Assembly: GCA_002838205.1 (NCBI GenBank)
Contig: CP017950.1
Coordinates: 812,858-876,857, forward strand
DNA length: 64,000 bases
Direction of reading: 5' to 3'
From: Tenericutes bacterium MZ-XQ
GTDB taxonomy: Bacteria > Bacillota_I > Bacilli_A > Acholeplasmatales > Acholeplasmataceae
Shown here: in pieces, positions 45,035 to 54,420 of the stretch
How the letters are laid out: every line of letters starts with the position of its first letter
Numbering within the stretch: position 1 is the stretch's first letter
Program-made: the position numbers and the translations under genes
Notes under the pieces: generated by a model
Seen by the model: only the letters and a program-made list of their open reading frames with translations
Databases searched by the model: none
What the model was told of the DNA's origin: nothing

Positions 45035-47038
45035 TTATTTCTTTTTGTTTTTCTTTTTATCAACGATGGTAAAGTCCATCTTCTTTTCACTCACATCGAC
45101 TTTTAAAAGCTCAACTTTAACTTGATCTCCTAGTCGATATTTTTTTCCTCTTCTGCCAATATAAGTCAGTAGTGATTCATTATACATATAATAATCATCT
45201 AATTCTCTTAAAGGTACAAATCCTTCAATACCATTTAAGAGTTTTACAAACATACCACTTGGCATCATTTGTGTAATAGTTCCTTTAAAGTAGTTACCCA
45301 CTTTATCTTCCATAAACTCACAACTCTTAAGTTTAGCAACATCTCTTTCCATTTGTACAGCTTTTCTTTCTTGATCAGAGGTATGTTTAGCAATATCAGG
45401 CATCACTGCTTCATAATGATAGATTTGCTTTTTCAAGTCTTTAGCTTCACCTAAAACAAATAAGTGAATGAGTCTATGTAGAACTAAATCTGGATATCTT
45501 CTAATTGGTGATGTAAAGTGTGTATAATAAGTTGCACCTAGCCCATAATGGATATCTTTTTGATGTGAATATTTCGCTTTTTGCATCGCTCTAAGTAATA
45601 ACATATGCACAACATAACTATATGGTGTGTTTAATGTATTTTTAGTAATCATTTGAAGTGGTTCAGGTCTTCCTAATTGTTTCATGTTGACACTAAACCC
45701 TAATCTAGAAACCATTTGAAGTGCATTTTTAAGTTTCACAACATCTGGTTTTTCATGGATTCTATAAATTGAAGGTAGATCTGCATGATGCATGTGAAAC
45801 GCAACTGTTTCATTTGCAATTAACATAAATGATTCAATTAACTCTTCTGCATCATCAGTTGATCTTTCATAAACATCTAAAACTTTTCCTTGTTTATCAA
45901 CAATAAATCCTAATTCACTACTTTCAAACTCAATTTCACCACGTTTTTTTCGAATTTGTTTTAATTTTAATGATAATTCATTCATGCTTAAAAGCATGTC
46001 TTCTATTTCTTTATTTCCAAGTGATTTTCCGTCTTTTAAAAACTGATTGACTTCACTATAAGTCATTCTTCTTTTTGAAGTGATAAAACTCTTTTGAATA
46101 TCATAATCAATGACTTTTGCGTTCTCATCTAAAGTCATCATACATGATAGTGTAAGTTTTAACTCATCAGGATTTAATGAACATTTATCATTTGAAAGTA
46201 AATGCGGTAGCATTGGAATGACTCGATCTGCTAAATAAACACTGGTCGAACGATTATATGCTTCAATATCTAAAAATGATCCATTTCTAACATAATGACT
46301 GACATCTGCGATATGAACACCTAGATAATACTTTCCATCTTCATATCTTAAACTAATCGCATCATCTAAGTCTTTAGCATCAGCACCATCAATGGTGATG
46401 ATTAAATCATTGGTTAAATCAAGTCTTTGTTTTTTCTCTTGCTCAATATCAATAGAAATGTTATCAAGATCATCCATCACATCTTTAGGAAAATGATCTG
46501 GCCATTCGTATGCATGAACAATTTTTAATGTATTGATATCTGGATCATTGACATGTCCGATGACCTTTTTGACATGAGAATTAACTGTAAACTTATCAAT
46601 TGAATCAACCTCTAATAAAACAACATGCCCTTCAACTAATCCAGGATAGTCATCCACAAATAATCTTTTTTCTATAAATTCTTCAGGCTCAAAAAACAAC
46701 CCTTTTTTATGTTTTCTAACGGTTGCGATTAAAACTTTTAACGCGCGTTCAACGATATAAACTACTTTTGGTTCAATATCATCTTTAACAAGAACGATAT
46801 CATCGTGCATAGCATCTGATAAATGTTGATACTCAATATAAATATCTTCTAGTTCTTGTCTTAAAAAACCAAATGATTTTTTGCGATCAAGTCTACCAAT
46901 TAATATATCATGATCAAGCATGATATATGGATCTTCAAAGATAAGATATTGATAATCATTAACATCGACATCTTTAAACGTATCTTTATGTAATTTTCTT
47001 GTTTGTTCTTTATAAAACTCTAAATATATATTTTCCAT
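45035..47038 (-). CDS. rnr: ribonuclease R
   Basis: RNase R is a processive 3'-5' exoribonuclease able to digest structured RNA. The 667-residue protein has cold-shock-like domains at the N-terminus, an RNB domain with the catalytic TIDGADAKDLDDAISL near residue 213, an S1 domain at about 575-650 (MMPSGMFVKLLNGIEGFVP), and a Lys-rich tail. Smaller than the E. coli enzyme but within the Firmicute range. Confidence 0.97.
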   Translation of the reverse strand: MENIYLEFYKEQTRKLHKDTFKDVDVNDYQYLIFEDPYIMLDHDILIGRLDRKKSFGFLRQELEDIYIEYQHLSDAMHDDIVLVKDDIEPKVVYIVERALKVLIATVRKHKKGLFFEPEEFIEKRLFVDDYPGLVEGHVVLLEVDSIDKFTVNSHVKKVIGHVNDPDINTLKIVHAYEWPDHFPKDVMDDLDNISIDIEQEKKQRLDLTNDLIITIDGADAKDLDDAISLRYEDGKYYLGVHIADVSHYVRNGSFLDIEAYNRSTSVYLADRVIPMLPHLLSNDKCSLNPDELKLTLSCMMTLDENAKVIDYDIQKSFITSKRRMTYSEVNQFLKDGKSLGNKEIEDMLLSMNELSLKLKQIRKKRGEIEFESSELGFIVDKQGKVLDVYERSTDDAEELIESFMLIANETVAFHMHHADLPSIYRIHEKPDVVKLKNALQMVSRLGFSVNMKQLGRPEPLQMITKNTLNTPYSYVVHMLLLRAMQKAKYSHQKDIHYGLGATYYTHFTSPIRRYPDLVLHRLIHLFVLGEAKDLKKQIYHYEAVMPDIAKHTSDQERKAVQMERDVAKLKSCEFMEDKVGNYFKGTITQMMPSGMFVKLLNGIEGFVPLRELDDYYMYNESLLTYIGRRGKKYRLGDQVKVELLKVDVSEKKMDFTIVDKKKNKKK

Positions 47039-47104
47039 AGTATACCTCGTTAGTATTATATCATATTATCAAATGCATCGCTTTATTACTAAGATAAATA
47101 TTAC

Positions 47105-47132
47105 AAAAAAACGCATGAAATTCATGCGTTTT
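47105..47132 (-). terminator. terminator of eno
   Basis: A long near-perfect palindrome (AACGCATGA/TCATGCGTT) lies 18 bases after the eno stop codon and is followed by a U run on the minus strand. Confidence 0.85.
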
Positions 47133-47149
47133 CTAGTAAAATCTTTAAA

Positions 47150-48457
<1,308 letters not shown>

Positions 48458-48543
48458 TTATATAGTTTTTGCCTGTTTAAATTACCATATCTATTATACA
48501 CAATTTCATGTGTTAAATAAAGGTATAAACTTTATAAAAACGT

Positions 48544-49014
48544 TTACTTGCTATACTGAAATGCATAATATATCCCAATAATGAAGAATAAGATTTCTAA
48601 TAGGTTATTTACCTGTAAAAAAGTTGAACTCAATGGATTTAAAAATTGAAAATAAATGATTGGATTTAAAATTGCTAAAACGGGGACATTAGATAAAGAC
48701 CCAGTCAATAAATAAAAGATACCCACTCTCGTTGTAATATTTAAAATATAGTAACCTAAAATAAATGCTAATACACTAAGTAAATTATAGATGATATGGT
48801 TTTCTTGTATGACTTGTTTAATTCGTCTAGCGGTTAAAAATGCTAAAACAAATAACATTAACCATGTGAGTTCAAAATTAAATAGATAGATCATCAATAA
48901 TTGTAATGCTCCAATTAAAATACCACCAGTAAAACCCATAAATAAAACTTGTCTAATCACATATATCAAATCATCTTTGTATATTGGTTGTTGAAATTTT
49001 TGTTTTAATCCCAT
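48544..49014 (-). CDS. hypothetical membrane protein with four predicted helices
   Basis: The 156-residue product is strongly hydrophobic, with helices at about 18-42, 46-70, 75-97 and 128-152, and no recognisable motif. It starts at an ATG with a GGAG ribosome binding site and lies between ribU and eno, on the same strand as both. Function unknown. Confidence 0.75.
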   Translation of the reverse strand: MGLKQKFQQPIYKDDLIYVIRQVLFMGFTGGILIGALQLLMIYLFNFELTWLMLFVLAFLTARRIKQVIQENHIIYNLLSVLAFILGYYILNITTRVGIFYLLTGSLSNVPVLAILNPIIYFQFLNPLSSTFLQVNNLLEILFFIIGIYYAFQYSK

Positions 49015-49099
49015 GTCACTTCTCCATTAGTTGTTTATTTCTATTTTACCAAACATTGAGACAAAATCTAAATCCATAGGACGACATTGGCAAATTATG

Positions 49100-49132
49100 T
49101 AAAAAAAAGATGATAGGCAGCCCTATCATCTT
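49100..49132 (-). terminator. terminator after ribU
   Basis: An eleven-pair AAGATGATAGG/CCTATCATCTT stem with a four-base loop is followed by seven U residues on the minus strand, a few bases after the ribU stop. Confidence 0.9.
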
Positions 49133-49137
49133 ATACA

Positions 49138-49803
49138 TTATAACTCTAAATATTTAATTCTTGGTTTTAATAATAAGAACACAATCGTTACTACAGAACC
49201 TTTAACTAAATTGAATGGAATATATGCAGTTAAAATAAATGCTAAATATGTACCAAATGTATAAAAAGAATCTTCAATAAAACTAAATGCCCAGAAATGC
49301 ACCTTACCACTTTCAGCCATCGCAATCGGTGGTAATGTTAAAAATAGTGGTGTCGAGAAAAAGAAATTAATTGTTGTTAAGATAACACTTAACGTCACTG
49401 CGATTGTTGCAGTATATACAATATATTCTTTTAGCGTAATCTTATTGTGATTCACACCAACTTCAATCATCAATGGTTTTGAATGATCTTTTAAGAATTT
49501 CTTAGCTAAATTATACGCAAAGATAATTGAAAAAGATGCAAACATTGCTAAAGCTTCACCAACTAAATCTGCTGGATCAAATCCTCTAAATAATCTTCTA
49601 GCTATTGTTCTAATTAAAACAACAAATATTGTTTCTTTGTTACCTAGAACAAGTAACGCAACCAATATTGCCACTTCACTAAAGTCAATCTTTAGAAATG
49701 AAAATGGCGGAAACCAAGGAATCTCGATTAACGATAAGATAATCGATACAGCTGCAAGTGATACCACATACAACATCTTTTTTAAGCGCAAGTAATTTGA
49801 CAT
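49138..49803 (-). CDS. ribU: riboflavin transporter, ECF substrate-binding subunit RibU
   Basis: RibU is the membrane S-component that binds riboflavin and works with a shared ECF module. The 221-residue protein has about six helices and the ECF pattern IPWFPPFSFLKIDFSEVAIL and the later LFRGFDPADLVGEALAMF. ATG at 49801-49803 is the real start: AGGAGGT lies just before it. An in-frame extension to 49935 crosses the IS border and is an artefact. The transporter is expected to be controlled by the FMN riboswitch at 51170-51279, but an IS now lies between them. Confidence 0.92.
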   Translation of the reverse strand: MSNYLRLKKMLYVVSLAAVSIILSLIEIPWFPPFSFLKIDFSEVAILVALLVLGNKETIFVVLIRTIARRLFRGFDPADLVGEALAMFASFSIIFAYNLAKKFLKDHSKPLMIEVGVNHNKITLKEYIVYTATIAVTLSVILTTINFFFSTPLFLTLPPIAMAESGKVHFWAFSFIEDSFYTFGTYLAFILTAYIPFNLVKGSVVTIVFLLLKPRIKYLEL

Positions 49804-49824
49804 TTTTTTAACCTCCTGATTTTT

Positions 49825-49832
49825 ATAAATTA
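49825..49832. repeat. target-site duplication, left side of IS copy 1
   Basis: ATAAATTA, directly repeated at 51109-51116 on the other side of the element. Confidence 0.9.
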
Positions 49833-49840
49833 AACTGTGT

Positions 49841-50887
49841 TCAAGATAAATACTGATATGGCTTAAAAATATCAATAGGCCAATCTCTTTGATGAATATC
49901 ACTTGATTTGATTGAAACATGGTTTGATATGACATATTTTAATGCCGCATTTAAGTGCTTGTCATACTCCAATTGATACTTTAAATACTTCATGAACCTA
50001 AACCACATCAAGTAACCCTCTAAATGTTTCGTAGATACGCCTCTAAATCTTCTAAACCAGGTTTTTAATTCACTATGATAATTATTAATAACTCCTAAAC
50101 TGTATTCATCTTTGGTGTGTTCACCAGAAGGAATTTGTGTAACTGAACATTCTAATTGATGAGCAATATCAAAATAAGATGATTTACTATCTGATGTGAT
50201 ATGACTACCCGCTTTAACCTTACCTTTAATGGCATCGAAGATATCATCTTTCCACGGATTTCCTTGACCAACGACCTTCGTTAAAACCTGATCATTTTCA
50301 TCAAGTGCGATAAGAACACAAACATGTTCATTAGAAACACCACGTAAAACGGCGGGTTCACCTTTCTTCTTAGCAGATCTTGGCATTTGTTTACCTTTCC
50401 AAGGACCCTTCATGTTAAGAAGAAAATAAGTTTCATCAATCTCTATTTCCCCAGACAGTTTGACAACTTCCTGATAGTCTTTCATCGCTTCGATGACTTT
50501 ATGACGCCACGCAAAGGCAGTAGTCGTTGAAATCCCAACTTCAGATGCACTCTTTCTTAAAGATAGACCATAGAGCATACATTTGATAAACATCAACCAC
50601 TGTTCATATGACTTCTTGGAGTAACGAACGATGGAATGATGGGTATCTGAAATAGATCTACTGGTTTGAGGATTGAGATACTTTTGACGACCAGTAGGTG
50701 TCTTACCGTTTCTAACATATCCGTTAGGAACTCGACGCTCTCTAAAGATGATTTTATGAAGAGCATTCGCAGCATCATTGATTATCTTTTGATTCAGCTG
50801 CATTTTCTTAAGCAGTTCATTATAATCATCAGCACATAAAGTTTGAATGATTGGGTACAATGTTTCTGGTGTTATAGCTTGATTCAT
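49841..50887 (-). CDS. ISXO2-like/IS1595 family transposase, copy 1
   Basis: This transposase cuts and rejoins the element's ends. The 348-residue protein has an N-terminal region, a helix-turn-helix-like segment (GLSLRKSASEVGISTTTAFAWRHK), and the DDE/N-type core beginning EIEIDETYF, continuing with ITSDSKSSY, and ending with NNYHSELKTWFRRF, LEGYLMWFRF. I use ATG 50885-50887, with AAGGAG ten bases before it; the in-frame TTG 39 bases further upstream lacks a ribosome binding site. The stop TGA lies inside the terminal inverted repeat. Confidence 0.93.
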   Translation of the reverse strand: MNQAITPETLYPIIQTLCADDYNELLKKMQLNQKIINDAANALHKIIFRERRVPNGYVRNGKTPTGRQKYLNPQTSRSISDTHHSIVRYSKKSYEQWLMFIKCMLYGLSLRKSASEVGISTTTAFAWRHKVIEAMKDYQEVVKLSGEIEIDETYFLLNMKGPWKGKQMPRSAKKKGEPAVLRGVSNEHVCVLIALDENDQVLTKVVGQGNPWKDDIFDAIKGKVKAGSHITSDSKSSYFDIAHQLECSVTQIPSGEHTKDEYSLGVINNYHSELKTWFRRFRGVSTKHLEGYLMWFRFMKYLKYQLEYDKHLNAALKYVISNHVSIKSSDIHQRDWPIDIFKPYQYLS

Positions 50888-51050
50888 GTTTGGTAGACTC
50901 CTTAAATGATAAATGTCCTTAAGCAACCAGCTTGAATAGGAACTTTCTTATCGCCAAACAAGAAATAGTGTCCAAGCTGGTTGATTAAAGACATCAACTT
51001 AAAAGGTATTCTATTCACTATTCTTGTTTGGCATAATCATTTTACCAAAC
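50888..51050 (-). other. transposase leader with interleaved inverted repeats (copy 1)
   Basis: On the minus strand the leader contains, in order: C (GTTTGGTA, 51043-51050), A (GCCAAACAAGAATAGTG, 51016-51032), B (CAACCAGCTTG, 50973-50983), A' (50953-50970, complementary to A with one extra base), B' (50924-50934, complementary to B) and C' (50888-50895, complementary to C, directly before the ATG). A-A' and B-B' cannot both form a simple nested stem; they give a pseudoknot or alternative hairpins. C lies upstream of the element's own predicted transcription start, so C-C' forms only in read-through transcripts. Confidence 0.8.
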
Positions 51051-51067
51051 GTAAGGTTATTATTCAA
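51039..51067 (-). promoter_or_regulatory. predicted transposase promoter, IS copy 1
   Basis: On the minus strand TTGAAT (51062-51067) and TAAAAT (51039-51044) are separated by 17 bases. The predicted start lies near 51032, the first base of inverted repeat A. Confidence 0.6.
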
Positions 51068-51108
51068 TTATGAGTTATACAAAATCAGTATTTATCTTGA
51101 ACACAGTT

Positions 51109-51116
51109 ATAAATTA
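51109..51116. repeat. target-site duplication, right side of IS copy 1
   Basis: ATAAATTA, matching 49825-49832. Confidence 0.9.
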
Positions 51117-51117
51117 A

Positions 51118-51145
51118 ATAAAAAATCGCCAAATTACTTCGGCGA
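51118..51145 (-). terminator. FMN riboswitch terminator
   Basis: An eight-pair TCGCCGAA/TTTGGCGA stem with a GUAA loop and a run of six U on the minus strand. The IS right end lies only about ten bases downstream. Confidence 0.9.
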
Positions 51146-51169
51146 CAAAAGAGACATCAAAAAATGACA

Positions 51170-51279
51170 TATTCTTCTTCCATCCAGACTTTACTGTCGG
51201 TACTTGAATTTCACAAGTTCAACCCTAAGGCTCGCGGACTTTACCGCCGGTCCCGAATTACACGGTGCCCCGAAGTATT
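51170..51279 (-). promoter_or_regulatory. FMN riboswitch (RFN element)
   Basis: The minus strand shows the RFN core in order: ACTTCGGGGCACCGTG, GACCGGCGGTAAAGTCCGCG, a GTGAAATTC arm, ACCGACAGTAAAGTCTGGATG and the closing GGAAGAAG that pairs with the start. This matches the conserved FMN aptamer closely. With FMN bound, transcription should stop at the terminator at 51118-51145. The natural target is ribU, now separated from it by the IS. Confidence 0.95.
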
Positions 51280-51294
51280 TTATTTTGCACTTTT

Positions 51295-51322
51295 ATTTTA
51301 ACATAATTCTAAATTAAATCAA
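51295..51322 (-). promoter_or_regulatory. promoter of the FMN riboswitch
   Basis: TTGATT (51317-51322) and TAAAAT (51295-51300) are separated by 16 bases on the minus strand, just upstream of the aptamer. Confidence 0.7.
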
Positions 51323-51361
51323 CAGAAATTATCAACTGTAAACGTTTTACATTCAGTATGT

Positions 51362-51390
51362 TTAACTTATTAACTTTTTTTTAGTATAAT
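51362..51390 (+). promoter_or_regulatory. promoter of gpmI
   Basis: TTAACT (51362-51367) and TATAAT (51385-51390) with 17 bases between, divergent from the FMN riboswitch promoter in a 317-base gene-free region that otherwise holds the riboswitch and its terminator. Confidence 0.7.
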
Positions 51391-51425
51391 AGAGGTGATG
51401 AAAAAACGTATATGAAGGAGTTATT

Positions 51426-52949
51426 ATGAATAAAAAATTTGCAGGTCTTATTATCATGGACGGCTACGGACTTGGTGAACCAAGTGAATCAAATGCCGTA
51501 CATCTAGCTAAAAAACCTTTCTTAGATAAACTTTTTAGCGAATATCCAACAAACACTTTAGAAGCAAGTGGTGAAGCCGTAGGTCTTCCAGAAGGACAAA
51601 TGGGAAACAGTGAAGTCGGTCACTTAAACTTAGGTGCCGGACGTGTGGTTTATCAATCACTAACAAGAATTAATGTTGCGATTAAAGATGGTTCTTTCTT
51701 TAAAAATAAAGCATTTTTAGATGCGATTGCACATGTAAAGAAAAACAATTCAAAATTACATATCATGGGTTTAGTTTCTGATGGTGGTGTTCACTCATAT
51801 CCTACTCATATCAAAGCACTACATGATCTAGCTGTTCAAAATGGAATTACGCCATATATGCATGCATTTATGGATGGTAGAGATACACCAACTGATGCTG
51901 GATTAGGATATCTAAAAGATTTAATCGATCATGGCATGAAGATTGCGACTGTTTCAGGTCGTTATTATGCAATGGATAGAGATAATAACTGGGATCGTTT
52001 GCAGCAAGCTTATGACAATATGGTTTTAGGAACAGGTGAGACATTTGCTGACCCTTTAGAAGGCATGCAAGCATCGTATGATCAAAATATTACTGATGAG
52101 TTTATTAAACCTTTCTTAGTTGATAAAGCCGGTTTAATCGAAGATCATGATGCTGTACTATTCGCGAACTTTAGACCAGATAGAGCAATCCGTATGTCTG
52201 TTGCTTTATCTAATCCTGAAGGCACAAAAGAGTTTGTAACAGAAGGCAAGCCTACATTTAAACTCGATCATCCTTTAAAGGATATATTCTTAGTTTCTAT
52301 GATGCATTATCATGAAGCTGTTAAGGGACCTTTAGCTTATGATTTACAAAAGTTAGATAATATCTATGGTGAAGTGATTGCTAACGCTGGTTTAAAACAA
52401 CTTAGAATTGCTGAAACTGAAAAATATGCTCACGTTACCTTCTTCTTTGATGGTGGTAGTGAAAAACATTTTAAAGGTGCTCAAAAGATTTTAGTTGAAT
52501 CTCCTAAAGTTGCGACTTACGATATGATGCCTGAAATGAGTGCATATGAAGTTAGAGATAAAGCTGTGGAAGCAATTAAATCAGGTGAGTTTGACACGAT
52601 GATTCTAAACTTTGCAAATCCTGATATGGTTGGTCATACTGGATCCATTGAAGCTGCTACAAAGGCTGTGGAAACTGTGGATCAGTGTACAAAAGATGTT
52701 GTTGAAGCTATTTTATCAATTGGTGGTGTAGCTATTGTGCTTGCTGACCATGGGAATGCAGAAAAAATGCGTGCAGAAGATGGTTCACCACACACTGCAC
52801 ATACAACAAACTTAGTACCAGTAGTTATTACTGATAAAAACATTAAAGTAAACACAGGTGCTTTATGTGATATAGCACCAACACTTCTAGATATCTTAGG
52901 TGTTAAAAAACCTGAAGAGATGACTGGGAAATCATTGATCATCAAGTAA
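51426..52949 (+). CDS. gpmI: 2,3-bisphosphoglycerate-independent phosphoglycerate mutase
   Basis: This manganese-dependent enzyme interconverts 3- and 2-phosphoglycerate in glycolysis, the step before enolase. The 507-residue protein has the alkaline-phosphatase-like metal site Asp12 (MDGYGLG), the phosphorylated Ser62 in GQMGNSEVGHLN, FANPDMVGHTG, and DHGNAEKM. It starts with an AAGGAG ribosome binding site, and is monocistronic. Lying between the two IS copies, it would be lost if they recombined. Confidence 0.98.
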   Translation: MNKKFAGLIIMDGYGLGEPSESNAVHLAKKPFLDKLFSEYPTNTLEASGEAVGLPEGQMGNSEVGHLNLGAGRVVYQSLTRINVAIKDGSFFKNKAFLDAIAHVKKNNSKLHIMGLVSDGGVHSYPTHIKALHDLAVQNGITPYMHAFMDGRDTPTDAGLGYLKDLIDHGMKIATVSGRYYAMDRDNNWDRLQQAYDNMVLGTGETFADPLEGMQASYDQNITDEFIKPFLVDKAGLIEDHDAVLFANFRPDRAIRMSVALSNPEGTKEFVTEGKPTFKLDHPLKDIFLVSMMHYHEAVKGPLAYDLQKLDNIYGEVIANAGLKQLRIAETEKYAHVTFFFDGGSEKHFKGAQKILVESPKVATYDMMPEMSAYEVRDKAVEAIKSGEFDTMILNFANPDMVGHTGSIEAATKAVETVDQCTKDVVEAILSIGGVAIVLADHGNAEKMRAEDGSPHTAHTTNLVPVVITDKNIKVNTGALCDIAPTLLDILGVKKPEEMTGKSLIIK

Positions 52950-52962
52950 ACATGCTACATAT

Positions 52963-53002
52963 AAAAGGGCAAATCATATCTATATTGATATGTTGCCCTT
53001 TT
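52963..53002 (+). terminator. bidirectional terminator between gpmI and the DUF4143 ATPase
   Basis: A ten-base AAAAGGGCAA arm pairs with TTGCCCTTTT, enclosing a smaller CATATC/GATATG helix. The flanking T and A runs serve both convergent genes. Confidence 0.9.
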
Positions 53003-53010
53003 CTTTTATT

Positions 53011-54201
53011 CTACTCAAGAAGGAAATCAATGATATTTTTATGCTGTATTCCGCTCTGCGAGAAATTAACATCATCTAAAGATAATACATACTTTGGATA
53101 TTGATCATCTATCATATTTAAAGACCCAAACTCTCTATCTCTAGTACTAGATTGCTCCATTATGTATGAAACCTGATAATAAGAAATTTCATTGAATTTA
53201 GTTGCAATAAAATCAACTTCTTTGTCTCCAATATTTCCAACTGTTACCTCATATCCTCTCCTCATGAGTTCAAAAAACACGATGTTTTCTAATACCTTAT
53301 CTATATCTTTCTCGTTGTTAAATTTTGTTGCTCTCAGTCCCTGATCATTAACAAAATATTTTTCATTAGTGGTCAGTAGTTTCTTTCCTTTTAAGTCATA
53401 GCGCTTTGCAGAATATATTAAAAGAACATCCTTAGCATAATTTATGTAGTTGTACAGAGTTTCTTTACTCAATACTCTACCCTCATTCTTGAAATAATTT
53501 GTAATACTTTTAGCACTAAATTGGGATCCTATTGTATTAAGTAGATAACTGATGTATTTATCTAACACATCGACTCCAGAGACTCCATGCCTTTGAACTA
53601 TATCTTTAATCACTATTGAATCATACAAATCTTTTAGAATTGATCTTTTTTGATCATCAGTATCGAAACCCTGAACAACTGGAAATCCACCATATTTGAT
53701 AAAATCATTAAAAACTTCTTTCTTAGACTTGCTTTTATGATATATCATAAGTTCTTTAAATGAAAAAGGAAAAATTTTAAAACTTTTATATCTGCCAGTT
53801 AATAAAGTGGCATACTCGCCTGATAACATTTTTGAATTAGAACCTGTTAGATAGATATCGACATTTTTTGTAGCATTAAATGAGTTGACAACTTGTTCAA
53901 AATTTGCAACTTCCTGAACTTCATCAAGAAATATATAAGTTTTAGTTCCCTCAACTATTTTTTTACTTATATAATCATAAAGATGGTCAGGATTTTTATA
54001 AATTCTTATGCGATAGTCTTCAAAGTTTAGATAAATGATTTGTTCTTGTTGTATACCCTGATTTTGTAGTTCATCAATGATTTGTTTCATAAGAGTAGAT
54101 TTACCTGAACGTCTAATGCCAACAATCACTTTAACCAAATCAGTTTCCATGAAAGGTCTAATTTGGTCTAAATATAACTCTCTTTTTATCATATCACTCA
54201 C
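53011..54201 (-). CDS. AAA ATPase with C-terminal DUF4143 domain
   Basis: The 396-residue protein has Walker A GIRRSGKST near residue 28, Walker B YIFLDEVQ near 91, a sensor-1-type LTGSNSKML, and a C-terminal DUF4143 region (from about residue 200; NEKYFVNDQGLRA, FFELMRRGYEVTVGN, KEVDFIATK), which is nuclease-like in appearance. These proteins are widespread in bacteria and archaea, usually singletons with unknown biology. It is monocistronic and sits between two glycolysis/redox genes, preceded by a duplicated promoter motif. Possibly an accessory or defence-related gene. Confidence 0.9.
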   Translation of the reverse strand: MSDMIKRELYLDQIRPFMETDLVKVIVGIRRSGKSTLMKQIIDELQNQGIQQEQIIYLNFEDYRIRIYKNPDHLYDYISKKIVEGTKTYIFLDEVQEVANFEQVVNSFNATKNVDIYLTGSNSKMLSGEYATLLTGRYKSFKIFPFSFKELMIYHKSKSKKEVFNDFIKYGGFPVVQGFDTDDQKRSILKDLYDSIVIKDIVQRHGVSGVDVLDKYISYLLNTIGSQFSAKSITNYFKNEGRVLSKETLYNYINYAKDVLLIYSAKRYDLKGKKLLTTNEKYFVNDQGLRATKFNNEKDIDKVLENIVFFELMRRGYEVTVGNIGDKEVDFIATKFNEISYYQVSYIMEQSSTRDREFGSLNMIDDQYPKYVLSLDDVNFSQSGIQHKNIIDFLLE

Positions 54202-54212
54202 CTCTTACACTC

Positions 54213-54241
54213 ATCATAACATTTTTTTGTTCGATAGACAA
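54213..54241 (-). promoter_or_regulatory. promoter of the DUF4143 ATPase, overlapping a direct repeat
   Basis: TTGTCT (54236-54241) and TATGAT (54213-54218) are separated by 17 bases on the minus strand. The -35 hexamer is part of the repeated sequence at 54226-54251. Confidence 0.65.
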
Positions 54242-54291
54242 TACCATATTTATGTTTTTTGTATATTTGTTCGATAGACAATACCATATTT
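54226..54291. repeat. two direct repeats with 40-bp period upstream of the DUF4143 ATPase
   Basis: The 26-bp sequence beginning TTTGTTCGATAGACAATACC occurs at 54226-54251 and again at 54266-54291, with identical core. It contains an imperfect dyad, TTGTCTATCGAACAA. A spacing of 40 bp is about four helical turns, so two proteins would bind on the same face. Confidence 0.85.
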
Positions 54292-54350
54292 TTATTTTAT
54301 ATACAAAAAATTATGAATTTGAAATACTTATATGGGAACTAATTCACATG

Positions 54351-54413
54351 TAAAGAAAAGATTCTCCTGTAAAAAAGCTTATCACAAGTATAAGTCTTTA
54401 TAAAGGAGAATCT
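54351..54413 (-). terminator. long hairpin terminator after the HMA-like gene
   Basis: A perfect ten-base inverted repeat, AGATTCTCCT/AGGAGAATCT (54359-54368 and 54404-54413), closes a larger imperfect stem; a U-rich tail follows on the minus strand. Confidence 0.75.
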
Positions 54414-54420
54414 AATTCAT

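Larger units (their letters stand above)
49833..51108 (-). mobile_element. IS1595/ISXO2-like insertion sequence, copy 1
   Basis: The element is 1,276 bp with perfect 25-bp terminal inverted repeats beginning AACTGTGTTCAAG (left end 49833-49857, right end 51084-51108). It is flanked by an 8-bp direct repeat, ATAAATTA, and encodes a single DDE transposase on the minus strand. TSD length, the single ORF and the transposase family agree with the IS1595 family. It is identical to copy 2 at 56383-57658 in the parts compared. It is inserted in the U-rich tail just downstream of the FMN riboswitch terminator and upstream of ribU. Confidence 0.95.

Noticed and set aside
44578-47038. tmRNA (ssrA) gene near smpB
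   Set aside because: No tRNA-like ends or tag-reading region seen in the gaps around smpB and rnr.
49804-49935. In-frame extension of ribU by 44 codons into the IS
   Set aside because: It crosses the target duplication and inverted repeat; ribU has its own AGGAGGT and ATG at 49803. The extension exists only because the IS end is open in that frame.
54226-54291. CRISPR-like repeats
   Set aside because: Only two copies with one 14-bp spacer, located in a promoter; no cas genes. Better explained as an operator duplication.
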